DNA from: Yinghuangia elevatio | GTDB lineage: Bacteria; Actinomycetota; Actinomycetes; Streptomycetales; Streptomycetaceae | Assembly: GCF_040649515.1 (NCBI RefSeq) | Contig: NZ_JBEZFP010000075.1 | Location: 1 to 44,760, forward strand | Direction of reading: 5' to 3' | DNA length: 44,760 nt | Shown: positions 24,487-32,792 of the stretch, one piece after another | How positions within the stretch are numbered: position 1 is the stretch's first letter | How the letters are laid out: each line of letters opens with the position of its first letter | Position numbers and translations under genes: made by a program | Notes under the pieces: generated by a model | The model's database searches: none | Seen by the model: only the letters and a program-made list of their open reading frames with translations | Told to the model about the DNA's origin: nothing

Positions 24487-24536
24487 GACCTAGCCCCGTG
24501 CGCGGCCTGCGCGGAGGTGGCCGCTTGCTCGTCATA

Positions 24537-24552
24537 TCGTAAATCTGCGATA
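24537..24552. promoter_or_regulatory. ArsR operator candidate, oxidoreductase side
   Basis: TCGTAAATCTGCGATA shares 12 of 16 positions with 24061-24076 and has imperfect ATCGTA/TGCGAT dyad symmetry. It lies 48-63 bp before the oxidoreductase start. Confidence 0.5.
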
Positions 24553-24599
24553 CTTCGATGCGTCGGCGACGCGGTCGCGTCTTTACGAGGAGTGGCGTT

Positions 24600-25475
24600 A
24601 TGCGTGATTTGGACGGCTTGGACCTGGGTGCTTTCGGGATCTGGACCTTCGACTTCGAGGACCTGCCCGCGGCCGGCATCCGCGACGCCGCACAGGAACT
24701 GGAGGCGCTGGGTTGGCGGGCGGTGTGGATCCCCGAGCGTGACGGGCGCGAGGCGCTGACGCACGCCGGGTTCCTGCTCGCGTTGACCGAGCGGATGCAC
24801 GTCGTCAACGGGATCGCGCGGATCTGGTCGCGGGAGGCGCGCTGGACGTACGGTGCCGGGCTGCTGCTGGCCGACGCGTACCCCGACCGCCACGTCCTCG
24901 GGCTCGGGGTCAGCGGCGGAAAGCCGGGGACGAAGCCGTACGCTGCGATGGTCGAGTACCTGGACGAGTTGGACGCGCTGGAGACGCCCAATCCGGCGCC
25001 CGCCGCGCCGATGCGGCGGATCCTTGCGGCGTACGGTCCGAAGATGCTGGAGCTGGCGCGCGACCGTTCGGCCGGGGCCCACACCTACCACGTGAACGTG
25101 GCGCACACGGAGCAGTCCCGCGAGATCTTGGGGGCGGACGCGTTCCTGGGGGTCGAGCACGCGGTGCTGTTCGAGACCGACGCCGCCACCGCCCGCGCGG
25201 TCGCCCGCGAACACCTGAGCGGCTACCTGGCCTCCGAGTTCAACATCGCGAAGTTCCGCCGGCTCGGCTACACCGACGACGACCTCGCACACGGCGGCAG
25301 CGACCGGTTCGTGGACGACCTCGTCTTCTGGGGCGACCCCGACGCCGTCGTCAAGAAGCTGCGCGGCCACGTGGACGCGGGGGCCGACCACGTCGGCATC
25401 CAGGTCATCGGCGTGCGGCCCGGCGAGTCGGCCATGCCTCATTGGCGCGTGCTGGGGGAGGCGCTGCTTCCGTAG
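24600..25475 (+). CDS. LLM-class F420-dependent oxidoreductase (TIGR03620-like)
   Basis: A 291-residue luciferase-fold oxidoreductase, shorter than the monooxygenase at 10.5 kb. GAFGIWTFDFEDLPAAGIRDAAQELEALGWRAVWIPE and ALTERMHVVNGIARIWSREARWTYGAGLLLADAYPDRHVLGLGVSGG are characteristic of the TIGR03620 group of probable F420-using enzymes. The C-terminal WGDPDAVVKKLRGHVDAGADHVGIQV closes the barrel. The ATG at 24600 has GAGGAG 7 bases upstream. It sits behind an ArsR regulator with a matching operator candidate, so it is probably that regulator's target. Substrate unknown. Confidence 0.88.
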   Translation: MRDLDGLDLGAFGIWTFDFEDLPAAGIRDAAQELEALGWRAVWIPERDGREALTHAGFLLALTERMHVVNGIARIWSREARWTYGAGLLLADAYPDRHVLGLGVSGGKPGTKPYAAMVEYLDELDALETPNPAPAAPMRRILAAYGPKMLELARDRSAGAHTYHVNVAHTEQSREILGADAFLGVEHAVLFETDAATARAVAREHLSGYLASEFNIAKFRRLGYTDDDLAHGGSDRFVDDLVFWGDPDAVVKKLRGHVDAGADHVGIQVIGVRPGESAMPHWRVLGEALLP

Positions 25476-25484
25476 CGCATCCCG

Positions 25485-25494
25485 GTAGTTCTAC
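25485..25494. promoter_or_regulatory. Short palindrome before the MarR gene
   Basis: GTAGTTCTAC is a 10-bp dyad 71-80 bp upstream of the MarR start, with outer CCG/CGG bases adding partial symmetry. It may be a MarR operator. Confidence 0.3.
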
Positions 25495-25564
25495 GGATTC
25501 GCCCGGTGCGGGCCGTGCGTAGCGTGAAGATCACGACGGACCGCACGAACCGGAGGGGATCCCG

Positions 25565-26080
25565 ATGAACGACACCCAGGCGACGACTGCCACCACGAAC
25601 ACCGCTGCCGTGCCCGCCACCGACGCGGCGCTTGCCGGGCAGCCGGTCGGCTATTGGACGGGGCTCGCGCACCGCGAGGTCATCGCGTACATCCGCAGCC
25701 GCCAAGCGGAGATCGGGATCACGCAGCCGCAGTTCTGGCTGCTGCGCAACCTCTCCGCCGACGACCTGTCGCCGGACGGGGCGCCGCAGTCGCTCGAAGA
25801 ACTCGCCGAGGCGATGAGCACCTACCTGCTGCCCACCGACGACCTCGGGCCGGAGGCCGCCGCACTGGTCGCGCGCGGATGGCTGGCCGAGGAGGGCGAC
25901 GGCCGGGTGCGGATCACGCCGGAGGGCGAGGCGGCGCGGCTGCGCGTCAAGGAGATCGGGCCGTCGGTGCGGGCGCACATCCACGAGGGCATCAGCGACG
26001 CCGACTACGCGACGACCGTGCGGGTGCTGCAGCGCATGATCGCCAACGTCGCCGGGGCGGCCGGGGAATCACGCCCTTGA
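25565..26080 (+). CDS. MarR-like winged-helix regulator
   Basis: A 171-residue regulator with a Thr/Ala-rich 25-residue N-terminal tail, then a winged-helix domain of MarR type. LAHREVIAYIRSRQAEIGITQPQFWLLRNL is the dimerisation helix and start of the DNA-binding part. LGPEAAALVARGWLAEEGDGRVRITPEGEAARL is the recognition helix and wing, though degenerate for the family. The C-terminal helix DYATTVRVLQRMIANV completes the dimer interface. GGAGGGGA lies about 6 bases before the ATG. Its target is unclear; the next gene begins 32 bp downstream but has its own operator, so it is probably a separate unit. Confidence 0.8.
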   Translation: MNDTQATTATTNTAAVPATDAALAGQPVGYWTGLAHREVIAYIRSRQAEIGITQPQFWLLRNLSADDLSPDGAPQSLEELAEAMSTYLLPTDDLGPEAAALVARGWLAEEGDGRVRITPEGEAARLRVKEIGPSVRAHIHEGISDADYATTVRVLQRMIANVAGAAGESRP

Positions 26081-26084
26081 TAAG

Positions 26085-26102
26085 TTAACGCAGGCGCGTT
26101 AA
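26085..26102. promoter_or_regulatory. TetR operator candidate before the first sulfate-module regulator
   Basis: TTAACGCAGGCGCGTTAA has perfect 7-bp arms. Taken with two more bases on the left, it matches 31405-31424 at 16 of 20 positions. It ends 9 bp before the ATG of the TetR gene. Confidence 0.65.
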
Positions 26103-26111
26103 TTTCTGTTT

Positions 26112-26852
26112 ATGGACAGGACCACCGCGGCCACCCGGCTGCACCTGATCGCCGCCGGCGAGCGCCTGTTCGCGGAACGCGGCATCAACGGAGTGTCCGT
26201 GCGGGAGATCGCGGCGGAGGCCGGGCAGCGCAACACCAACGCCGTCCGGTACCACTTCGGCGCGAAGGAGGACCTGGTCGGCGCGATCTTCGAACATCGG
26301 ATGGCACCGATCAACGCGCGCCGCACGGGCCTCATCGAGAGCCACGACCTCGAGGGGCGGGCGCGCGACCCGTACGCCGTCGCCGAGGCGTTCACCCTCC
26401 CGATGGCCGAACTCCTGCGCGAGGGCGGCGCGCCGAGCTGGTACCTGCGGTTCTGCGTCCAGGCGACGTACACCGTGAGTCCGGACGCGGTGGTCATGCA
26501 GCCCGCGCAATTGGGCGAGCGGCCGCACACCCAAGGGCTGCTCGTCCTGTACCGCCGTGCCATGGAACTCACGGCCGGCCTGCCGGACACGATCCGCGCC
26601 CAACGCTGGCACCACTTCTGCTCGTTCGTCGTCCACGCGCTCGCCGACCGCGAACTGCGCACGTCCGTGGGCCGAGCGGCGCACCTCGACAACCCGCCCG
26701 CCGACCGGGGTCCGGGCGGCGGCACGATGCCGCTCGACCTCTTCGTCGCCGACCTCGTCGACACCGCGACCGCGCTGCTCACGGCGCCGGCCCGGTCCTG
26801 GACGCTGCGCTCGGCGACGGCGGGCGCCACCCCTCTTGGGAGAACCATATGA
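26112..26852 (+). CDS. TetR family regulator
   Basis: A 246-residue regulator. The helix-turn-helix reads VSVREIAAEAGQRNTNAVRYHFGAKEDLVGAIFEHRM, and the QRN....YHFG recognition region is nearly the same as in the TetR gene at 30770-31396. The C-terminal ligand domain is long. The ATG follows the operator by 9 bp and has no ribosome site, so its mRNA may be leaderless. The last 4 bases overlap the start of the TauD-type dioxygenase gene, so the two are translationally coupled. It probably represses the dioxygenase and itself in response to a sulfur or ester compound (inference). Confidence 0.9.
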   Translation: MDRTTAATRLHLIAAGERLFAERGINGVSVREIAAEAGQRNTNAVRYHFGAKEDLVGAIFEHRMAPINARRTGLIESHDLEGRARDPYAVAEAFTLPMAELLREGGAPSWYLRFCVQATYTVSPDAVVMQPAQLGERPHTQGLLVLYRRAMELTAGLPDTIRAQRWHHFCSFVVHALADRELRTSVGRAAHLDNPPADRGPGGGTMPLDLFVADLVDTATALLTAPARSWTLRSATAGATPLGRTI

Positions 26853-27769
26853 CGCACGCCCAGACCCTGCCGCGCCCCGTCTTCGACAACGGCATATCCG
26901 CGGTGCCGGTCCGCGAGCTGAGTCCGACCGGGGACTTCGAAGAGTCCGCCCCCTACCGGCTGTTCGGGCTCGCGCCCTGCACTCCGGTGATCGGCGCCGA
27001 GATCTCCGGCGTCGACCTGGGCGCGCCGCTCACCGCCGAGCTGCACGCCGAACTCCACCGCGCACTCCTGGAGTGGAAGGTGCTGTTCTTCCGCGACCAG
27101 GACCTGACCGCCCGTCAACACCGCGATCTCGCGCGGTGGTGGGGCACCCCGGAAGTGCACCCCTTCCTGCCCAAGGCCGACGTGCCCGAGGTCGTCCGGC
27201 TCAGCCGCGGCGCGGACTCGCCGGCCGTCGAGAACGTCTGGCACTCCGACGCCTCGTTCGAGACCACGCCGCCGATGGGGTCGATCCTGCGTGCGGTACG
27301 CGTACCCGACGTCGGCGGCGACACGCTGTGGTCGGACATGGGCGCCGCGTACGACGGCCTGCCGGCGGACACGCGCAAGCGCCTGGACACACTCGCCGCC
27401 GTCCACGACTTCACGCGGACCTTCGGCTCCCAACTGTCGGCCGACGAACTGGCCCGCCAGCAACGCAAGTACCCGGCGGTCACACATCCGGTGATCCGCA
27501 CGCACCCGGAGACCGGCCGCCGGCTCCTCTATGTCAACCGCATCTTCACCAGTCACATCGTCGGGCTGCCGGACGCGGAGAGCGGGGACCTGCTCGCCTA
27601 CTTGTACGACCAGGCGCGCCACCCCGAGTACCAGGTCCGGCTGCACTGGCGTCCCGGCACGGTGGCGTTCTGGGACAACCGCGCCACGCAGCACTACGCC
27701 AGCGCCGACTACTACCCCCATCCGCGGGTCATGGAGCGCGTGACCATCGTCGGCGACCGGCCGATCTGA
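26849..27769 (+). CDS. TauD/TfdA family Fe(II)/2-oxoglutarate dioxygenase
   Basis: A 306-residue dioxygenase that couples 2-oxoglutarate decarboxylation to hydroxylation of a substrate. The iron ligands are VWHSD (His132, Asp134) and the distal TQHYA (His282), followed by an Arg in RVMERVTI that should hold 2-oxoglutarate. IGAEISGVDLGAPL and LFFRDQDLTARQH are typical N-terminal family segments. Relatives release sulfite from taurine or cleave alkyl sulfates. With an arylsulfatase nearby, an alkylsulfatase-type role is a reasonable guess, but TfdA-like ether cleavage is possible. Start overlaps the TetR stop by 4 bases. Confidence 0.92.
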   Translation: MTHAQTLPRPVFDNGISAVPVRELSPTGDFEESAPYRLFGLAPCTPVIGAEISGVDLGAPLTAELHAELHRALLEWKVLFFRDQDLTARQHRDLARWWGTPEVHPFLPKADVPEVVRLSRGADSPAVENVWHSDASFETTPPMGSILRAVRVPDVGGDTLWSDMGAAYDGLPADTRKRLDTLAAVHDFTRTFGSQLSADELARQQRKYPAVTHPVIRTHPETGRRLLYVNRIFTSHIVGLPDAESGDLLAYLYDQARHPEYQVRLHWRPGTVAFWDNRATQHYASADYYPHPRVMERVTIVGDRPI

Positions 27770-27841
27770 GCGGTACACCCGATCCGGGCAGCGGTCGGCG
27801 GGACCGCCGGACGGACCTGGTCGGTGATCGGCGGCGGCACC

Positions 27842-27905
27842 GCCGCGCTGTGTGAGAGCCGCGCTGTGTGAGAGCCGTGCTGTGCGAGAGCCGTGCTGTG
27901 CGAGA
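27842..27905. repeat. Four tandem 16-bp repeats
   Basis: Two identical copies of GCCGCGCTGTGTGAGA are followed by two identical copies of GCCGTGCTGTGCGAGA. They lie between the dioxygenase gene and the VOC gene, 31 bp before the latter. Confidence 0.9.
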
Positions 27906-27935
27906 GTGGGATCCCCGGCGAACGGACGATCTTCG

Positions 27936-28289
27936 ATGCTGCTCGGACTGCGAACCGTCGTATACCCCGCGACCGACCTTGCCGCCGCCACGGCCTGGTA
28001 CGCCCAGGTGTTGGGCTTCGAGCCCTATTTCGCCGAGCCGTACTACGTGGGGTTCGACGTCGGCGGCTATGAACTCGCCTTGCAGCCCATTGAGTTGCTG
28101 GGCGAACTGCCGGTGACGTACTGGGGCGTCGAGGACGCGGACTCGGCGTTGGCGCTCCTGCTGGAACGCGGGGCCGAGCCGCACGCCGCCGTACGCGAGG
28201 TCGGCGGCGGCATCCGCGTGGCGACCGTGTTGGACCCGCAGGGCAGCGTGCTGGGCGTGATGGAGAACCCGCACTTCTCGGTGGGTTAG
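27936..28289 (+). CDS. VOC superfamily (glyoxalase-like) protein
   Basis: A 117-residue single-domain vicinal-oxygen-chelate protein. GLRTVVYPATDLAAATAWYAQVLGFEP is the usual first strand-helix unit. YVGFDVGGYELALQP and VLDPQGSVLGVMENP are the typical second half. It could be a small lyase, dioxygenase or binding protein; metal ligands are not clear by eye. It lies downstream of the dioxygenase with a 166-bp gap holding tandem repeats, and is convergent with the sulfatase gene across a strong stem-loop. The ribosome site before ATG 27936 is weak. Confidence 0.85.
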   Translation: MLLGLRTVVYPATDLAAATAWYAQVLGFEPYFAEPYYVGFDVGGYELALQPIELLGELPVTYWGVEDADSALALLLERGAEPHAAVREVGGGIRVATVLDPQGSVLGVMENPHFSVG

Positions 28290-28302
28290 CGGGACACGGC
28301 CG

Positions 28303-28335
28303 CGGGTGGGGGTGGACCCGGTCCACCCCCACCCG
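28303..28335. terminator. Bidirectional stem-loop between VOC and sulfatase genes
   Basis: GGGTGGGGGTGGA (28304-28316) and TCCACCCCCACCC (28322-28334) are perfect complements, with one more C-G pair at each end and a 3-5 base loop. The two genes converge on it. Confidence 0.85.
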
Positions 28336-28341
28336 GCCCGG

Positions 28342-30645
28342 TCAGTCGCTGTGCAGGGCGGTGCGCAGCGCGGTGTCCAGATCAGGCTCGGGCACCGCGG
28401 CGGTATCGATCTCGACGGTGTGGAGCGTGCCGGTCCACGGGTGCGGGGGCCGGTAGTCGCGGTCCACCGGCAGGCCGTGGTCGTGTCCGACGGACAGGCC
28501 CGCGCCGCCGTGCTGGAACGCGACGGGCCAGGGCCCGCCGAGCGGGGCAGAGGCGATCTCGGCGCCCGCGTCGAGCAGCGCGAGGGTGCCGGGCGCGTCG
28601 GCGCCGGGGCGGAAGCGTACGCCGACCACGCGGCGGCCCGGCGCCAGCGGGGCGTCGGCCGTGACCCGGTCGACCTCACCGGCCCGCGAGCAGGTGAAGC
28701 TCAGCCGGCCGTCCGCCACCCGCAGGACGAAGCCGCCCGTCAGGTCGCCGAACGCGCACAGGACTCCGTCCGCACCGTCCGCGGGCACCTCCACGTCGGC
28801 GGTGAGCGTGAAGCCCCCGAACAGCGGGGGCAGGGACTCCTCGTGGACCGGGCCGCCGCCGGGCAGGTACGTGCCGCGCGGTTGCAGGCCGTACGTCGGG
28901 AAGATCAGCGCGGCGAGGCGTTCCTGCATCGTGTCGTCGAGCGGCAGCACATGGTTGCGCTCCGCCTCGTCGAACCACAGGTCTTCCAACTTCTCGACCA
29001 GTTCGGGGTGTTCGTCGGCCAGGTCGCGCGCCTCGGCGAAGTCGTCGGCGAGGTTGAACAGGGACCAGCGGTCGGTGGCGAAGTCCCGGCTGCCGAGCAG
29101 CAGCCGCTCCTCGTCCAGGACGCCGCGCGACACGTGGTCGGTGGTGGCCTTCCACTCCCCGTGGATGATCGAACGCGAGCCGAGCATCTCGAAGTACTGG
29201 GTTTCGCGCGGGGATTCGGCGGACGCATCGGCGAACGTGCCGACGAGGGAACGGCCGTCCACCTCCTGTTGCGGCACGCCGTCCACGGTCTCGGGGATGT
29301 CGACGCCGCAGGCTTCCAGGATCGTCGGCATCAGGTCGACGGCATGCGTCAGTTGGCTGCGGATCTCGCCGCGGGCCGCGATGCCGTCGGGCCAGTGCAC
29401 GATCAGCGGCGCCCGGGTGCCGCCCAGCCAGGTGTAGCGCTTCCACAGCCGGAGCGGGGTGTTGCCGGCCCACGCCCATCCCCAGGCGTAGTGCGGGTAC
29501 GTGTCCGGCCCGCCCCAGTTCTCCAGGTCGGCGATGTTGCGCTCGGTCGAGTCGCCCATGCGGGACGAGAAGCGGTGCTCGTTGACGGTGCCCAACTGCC
29601 CGCCCTCGGCGCTGGCGCCGTTGTCGGACATGAGCATCACGAGGGTGTTGTCCAGGCGTCCGGTGCGTTCGAGGAAGTCGAGCAGGCGGCCGATCTGGGC
29701 GTCGGTGTGGGTGAGGAACCCGGCGTACACCTCCTGCATGCGCGCGAACATCCGCCGGTCGTCCGGGTCGAGGGCCTCCCACTCCTGGATCCACGGGGGC
29801 CGCTCGGGCAGTTCGGTGCCCTCGGGCACGATGCCGGCCGCTACCTGGCGGGCGAAGGTCTCCTCGCGCCACCGCTCCCAGCCGCCGTCGAACTTGCCCC
29901 GGTACGGCTCGACCCACTCGGGCGCGACATGGTGCGGCGAGTGCATGGCGCCGAACGGCAGATACATGAAGTACGGCTTGCCGGGGGCGGCTTGCTTCTG
30001 GTCGAGGATCATCCGCTGCGCGGTGTCGACCAGGTCCTCGCTCAGGTGGTAGCCGTCCTCGGGGCCGGCCGGGGGCTCGGTGTAGTGGTTGTCGCACACG
30101 AGTTCCGGCGCCCAGTGGTTGGCGTCGCCCTGGAGGAAGCCGTAGAAGCGCTCGAAGCCGTAGCCGAGTGGCCACCGGTCGAACGGGCCCGCGGCGGACC
30201 GCTCCCAACGCGGCGTCAGATGCCATTTGCCGACGGCCAGCGTGGAGTACCCGGCGTCCTTGAGGATGCGCGGCATCGTCGCCGCCGACTTCGGCACCCG
30301 GGAGTTGTAGCCCTGGTACGCGATCGGCAGGTCGACCAGGAAGCCCATCCCCACGGCGTGGTGGTTGCGACCGGTCAGCAGGGCGGCGCGCGTGGGCGAG
30401 CAGAGCGCGGTGACGTGGAACCGGTTGTAGCGCAGCCCGCCGGCCGCGAGGCGGTCCATGTTCGGCGTCGCGATGTCCGATCCGAACGCACCGATCTGCG
30501 CGAAGCCGAGGTCGTCGAGCACGATGACCAGCACGTCGGGCGCACCCTCGCGCGGGCGCGGGTCCCGGGGGTAGACCCGGTCGGTGGCCGAGGCGGTCAG
30601 CGTACGGCCTCGGCGGTTGCCGTTCGGTACGGGCGGGGTCGTCAT
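28342..30645 (-). CDS. Arylsulfatase-type sulfatase
   Basis: A 767-residue type I sulfatase. The signature LCSPTRAALLTGR carries Cys82, which is converted to formylglycine, followed by Arg86. VLDDLGFAQ (Asp44, Asp45) and a downstream DNGAS supply calcium ligands. The length beyond about 550 residues and the strand-rich C-terminus (residues 570-767) indicate an added beta-sandwich domain, as in large bacterial arylsulfatases. There is no signal peptide, so it probably acts in the cytoplasm on imported sulfate esters. The formylglycine-generating enzyme is not in the window. It follows a TetR gene on the same strand by 124 bp and may be controlled with it. Confidence 0.94.
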   Translation of the reverse strand: MTTPPVPNGNRRGRTLTASATDRVYPRDPRPREGAPDVLVIVLDDLGFAQIGAFGSDIATPNMDRLAAGGLRYNRFHVTALCSPTRAALLTGRNHHAVGMGFLVDLPIAYQGYNSRVPKSAATMPRILKDAGYSTLAVGKWHLTPRWERSAAGPFDRWPLGYGFERFYGFLQGDANHWAPELVCDNHYTEPPAGPEDGYHLSEDLVDTAQRMILDQKQAAPGKPYFMYLPFGAMHSPHHVAPEWVEPYRGKFDGGWERWREETFARQVAAGIVPEGTELPERPPWIQEWEALDPDDRRMFARMQEVYAGFLTHTDAQIGRLLDFLERTGRLDNTLVMLMSDNGASAEGGQLGTVNEHRFSSRMGDSTERNIADLENWGGPDTYPHYAWGWAWAGNTPLRLWKRYTWLGGTRAPLIVHWPDGIAARGEIRSQLTHAVDLMPTILEACGVDIPETVDGVPQQEVDGRSLVGTFADASAESPRETQYFEMLGSRSIIHGEWKATTDHVSRGVLDEERLLLGSRDFATDRWSLFNLADDFAEARDLADEHPELVEKLEDLWFDEAERNHVLPLDDTMQERLAALIFPTYGLQPRGTYLPGGGPVHEESLPPLFGGFTLTADVEVPADGADGVLCAFGDLTGGFVLRVADGRLSFTCSRAGEVDRVTADAPLAPGRRVVGVRFRPGADAPGTLALLDAGAEIASAPLGGPWPVAFQHGGAGLSVGHDHGLPVDRDYRPPHPWTGTLHTVEIDTAAVPEPDLDTALRTALHSD

Positions 30646-30769
30646 GGGCTCACCATTCCTCGGGGATCGGCAACGGACTTGGTACGAGCGGGAGTCGGAG
30701 CGGGAACCGCCGCACGCCTCCGGCCGGGTGACGGCGGAGGCGAAGAAGAGGGGCGCCGGTGTCGTGCGG

Positions 30770-31396
30770 TCAGGCGTCCTGCGGGCGGGGCACCGAGGAC
30801 GGGGCGGTGAGCACCGCGACGACGGCGTCGACGAGCCCGGCCGCGTACACCTCGGTGTCGGGGGACGGTCCCGCCGCGCCGACCTGGTGTTCGAGGTCGG
30901 CGAGCCCTGAGATGATCAGGCGCCCGGCAAGGCTGTTGCGCTGCGCGGTACGCGGATCCGGAGCGGGGCCGAGGGCGTCGAGGATGAGATGGCCGACCTC
31001 GACGGCGCTGTTGACCGGGCCGATGTCCGACAGGGGGACCACCGCCCGCCCCTGGTGGTCGCACATCCGGTTGAGGAACCGCAGGTAGTGGCTGTCGGGA
31101 CGGGTGGCCTGCGCGGCGAGCGGCAGCACGAGCGCCTCGACCAGCGCGCGCACGTCGTTCGTGCGGCCCTCGGCCCGGACCCGGTCCAGCAGCGCGCGCC
31201 TGTCCGCGTCCACGTGGGCGAGCCGGAAGTCGAAGATGGCCTGGATCAGGGCCTGCTTGTCGCCGAAGTGGTACTGCGCCGCCGCGACGTTCCGCTGCCC
31301 CGTGGTGGCGCTGATTCTGCGCAGGGACACGCCGTCGACGCCGTGCACGGCGAACAACCGCTCGGCGGCCAGGATCAATTCGTCGCGGGTGTTCAC
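30770..31396 (-). CDS. TetR family regulator, paired with the one at 26.1 kb
   Basis: A 208-residue regulator whose DNA-binding part (VSLRRISATTGQRNVAAAQYHFGDKQALIQAIFDFRL) closely follows that of 26112-26852. The C-terminal domains differ, so the two may sense different ligands at similar operators. The start is a GTG at 31396 with no ribosome site, and the operator ends 8 bp before it, so a leaderless mRNA is likely. It lies just upstream of the sulfatase gene on the same strand and probably regulates it. Confidence 0.9.
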   Translation of the reverse strand: MNTRDELILAAERLFAVHGVDGVSLRRISATTGQRNVAAAQYHFGDKQALIQAIFDFRLAHVDADRRALLDRVRAEGRTNDVRALVEALVLPLAAQATRPDSHYLRFLNRMCDHQGRAVVPLSDIGPVNSAVEVGHLILDALGPAPDPRTAQRNSLAGRLIISGLADLEHQVGAAGPSPDTEVYAAGLVDAVVAVLTAPSSVPRPQDA

Positions 31397-31404
31397 GACG
31401 GTGA

Positions 31405-31424
31405 AGTTAAATCACGCGCATTAA
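31405..31424. promoter_or_regulatory. TetR operator candidate before the second sulfate-module regulator
   Basis: AGTTAAATCACGCGCATTAA has TTAA at both ends and matches AGTTAACGCAGGCGCGTTAA at 26083-26102 in 16 of 20 positions when read the same way. Confidence 0.65.
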
Positions 31425-31448
31425 CGAGTCAAGGGGGGCGTGCGGACG

Positions 31449-31477
31449 CGGCGGGCCGCACCGGGTGCGGCCCGCCG
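31449..31477 (-). terminator. 12-bp stem-loop after the phosphatase gene
   Basis: CGGCGGGCCGCA (31449-31460) and TGCGGCCCGCCG (31466-31477) pair perfectly around 5 bases. It separates the phosphatase gene from the TetR promoter. Confidence 0.75.
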
Positions 31478-31665
31478 GGGGAGCGGTGCTCTCACGGGGT
31501 GGAGGGTGTGCTGCGGATGAGCCACGGAGGCGGCGAGGGACGTGCCCGAACATCCCCGCGGCGGGCTTCGGAAACGTTCCTGCGGCCGGCTTCGGATCTG
31601 GTTCGCACCGGGGACGGACCTGCCGGGACCCGCCCGGACCTGCCCGGGGAGTGCTCAGGCGTGCT

Positions 31666-32601
31666 TCAACGGGTGAGGAGTCGGGCGCGCAGGCGCGGGA
31701 TCGTGCCGGCGGACAGGCCGAGGCCGCGGCGGACGTAGCGGTCCACCGAACCGTACTCGGCGCGCATCGTGGCGAGCGCTGCCTCGATGTACGCGGGCCG
31801 CTGCTCCATGAGCGGGCGCACCAGTTCGACGTCGATGCCGCGCGAGCGGAGGAAGGCGTACGTCGACTCGTTCGAGGCTCGGCGGTTCTCGTTCGAGAGC
31901 ATGTAGTCCTCGACGATCGTGCGGTCGGGGACTTCGAGGGCGGTCAGCAGCAGCGCGCTCATCCAGCCGGTGCGGTCCTTGCCGGCGGTGCAGTGGTAGA
32001 GCAGCGGCGTCCCGTGCTCGGCGATGCGGCGCAGTGTGTCGCCGAAGCCCGCGCGGGCGGCGGGTGAGGTGACCGAACTGCGGTGCCCCTCGGTCATCAG
32101 CGCGGCGCCCCTGCCGTCGCCGAGGAGTTCGTCGAGGACGGCCGGGTCGCCGGTCGCCAGGGCCCGCGTGATGGCGTCGGTCATGGCGTCGCCGGCGGCA
32201 TCGAGAACGGGGTTGTTGACCAGGAGAGTTCGCGGCGGCAGGCGGTCGACGCCGTCCTTCGCAATCTCCTTCGGTCCGCGGAAGTCGACGACCGTATGCA
32301 GGCCCAGGCGGCCCAGCCGGGCGACGTCCTCGGCGGTGAGCTTGCCGAGGGCGTCGCCGCGGAAGACGCGTCCCCAGCGGACGGTGCGGCCGTGCCAGGT
32401 GCGATAACCGCCCAGGTCACGGGTGTTGACGGCACCGGTGAGCGGGATCAGGCGCGAGTGCGGCCGCGGGTCGTCGTGGGCGTACGCCGGAGCGCCCGGC
32501 AGGACCGCGGCGGCGACGGCGCCGACGACACCCGCCGCGAAAGCGCGGCGGCCGAACGACGACGAACCGCGTTCCGGCATGGCGAAGTTCTCCGAGCCCA
32601 T
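31666..32601 (-). CDS. Exported tyrosine-type protein phosphatase
   Basis: A 311-residue phosphatase with the Cys-loop LYHCTAGKDRTG (nucleophile Cys204, Arg210) of the family that includes mycobacterial PtpB. NTRDLGGYRTWHGRTVRWGRVFRGDAL is another family block. The N-terminus (FGRRAFAAGVVGAVAAAVLPGAPAYA, residues 16-41) is a Tat-like signal with a likely cleavage after AYA, so the enzyme acts outside the membrane. It may remove phosphate from proteins, lipids or inositides. The ATG at 32601 has GGAGGA just upstream. It appears monocistronic. Confidence 0.9.
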   Translation of the reverse strand: MGSENFAMPERGSSSFGRRAFAAGVVGAVAAAVLPGAPAYAHDDPRPHSRLIPLTGAVNTRDLGGYRTWHGRTVRWGRVFRGDALGKLTAEDVARLGRLGLHTVVDFRGPKEIAKDGVDRLPPRTLLVNNPVLDAAGDAMTDAITRALATGDPAVLDELLGDGRGAALMTEGHRSSVTSPAARAGFGDTLRRIAEHGTPLLYHCTAGKDRTGWMSALLLTALEVPDRTIVEDYMLSNENRRASNESTYAFLRSRGIDVELVRPLMEQRPAYIEAALATMRAEYGSVDRYVRRGLGLSAGTIPRLRARLLTR

Positions 32602-32718
32602 GGTTCCTCCGTGTGATCGGGGACAAGCGGGACCCGGTTTACCAGTTGTGTCCGCAATCCGGAATGTGCGTCGGTCGCGGCTTCGGGGTGCGCGGCACGG
32701 GCACGTCGCGTGAATGCG

Positions 32719-32768
32719 CCGACGCCGTGGCCTGCCCTCGCACTATGTGAGGGCGGCCACGGCGTCGG
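32719..32768 (-). terminator. 13-bp stem with inner hairpin after the XRE gene
   Basis: CGACGCCGTGGCC (32720-32732) and GGCCACGGCGTCG (32755-32767) pair perfectly. The loop itself folds, with GCCCTC pairing with GAGGGC. It lies 25-74 bp past the XRE stop. Confidence 0.85.
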
Positions 32769-32792
32769 TCGGCGCTCGCTGCCGGTCGGGTC

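Noticed and set aside
27842..27905. CRISPR array
   Set aside because: The 16-bp units are directly tandem with no spacers, and no cas genes are present.
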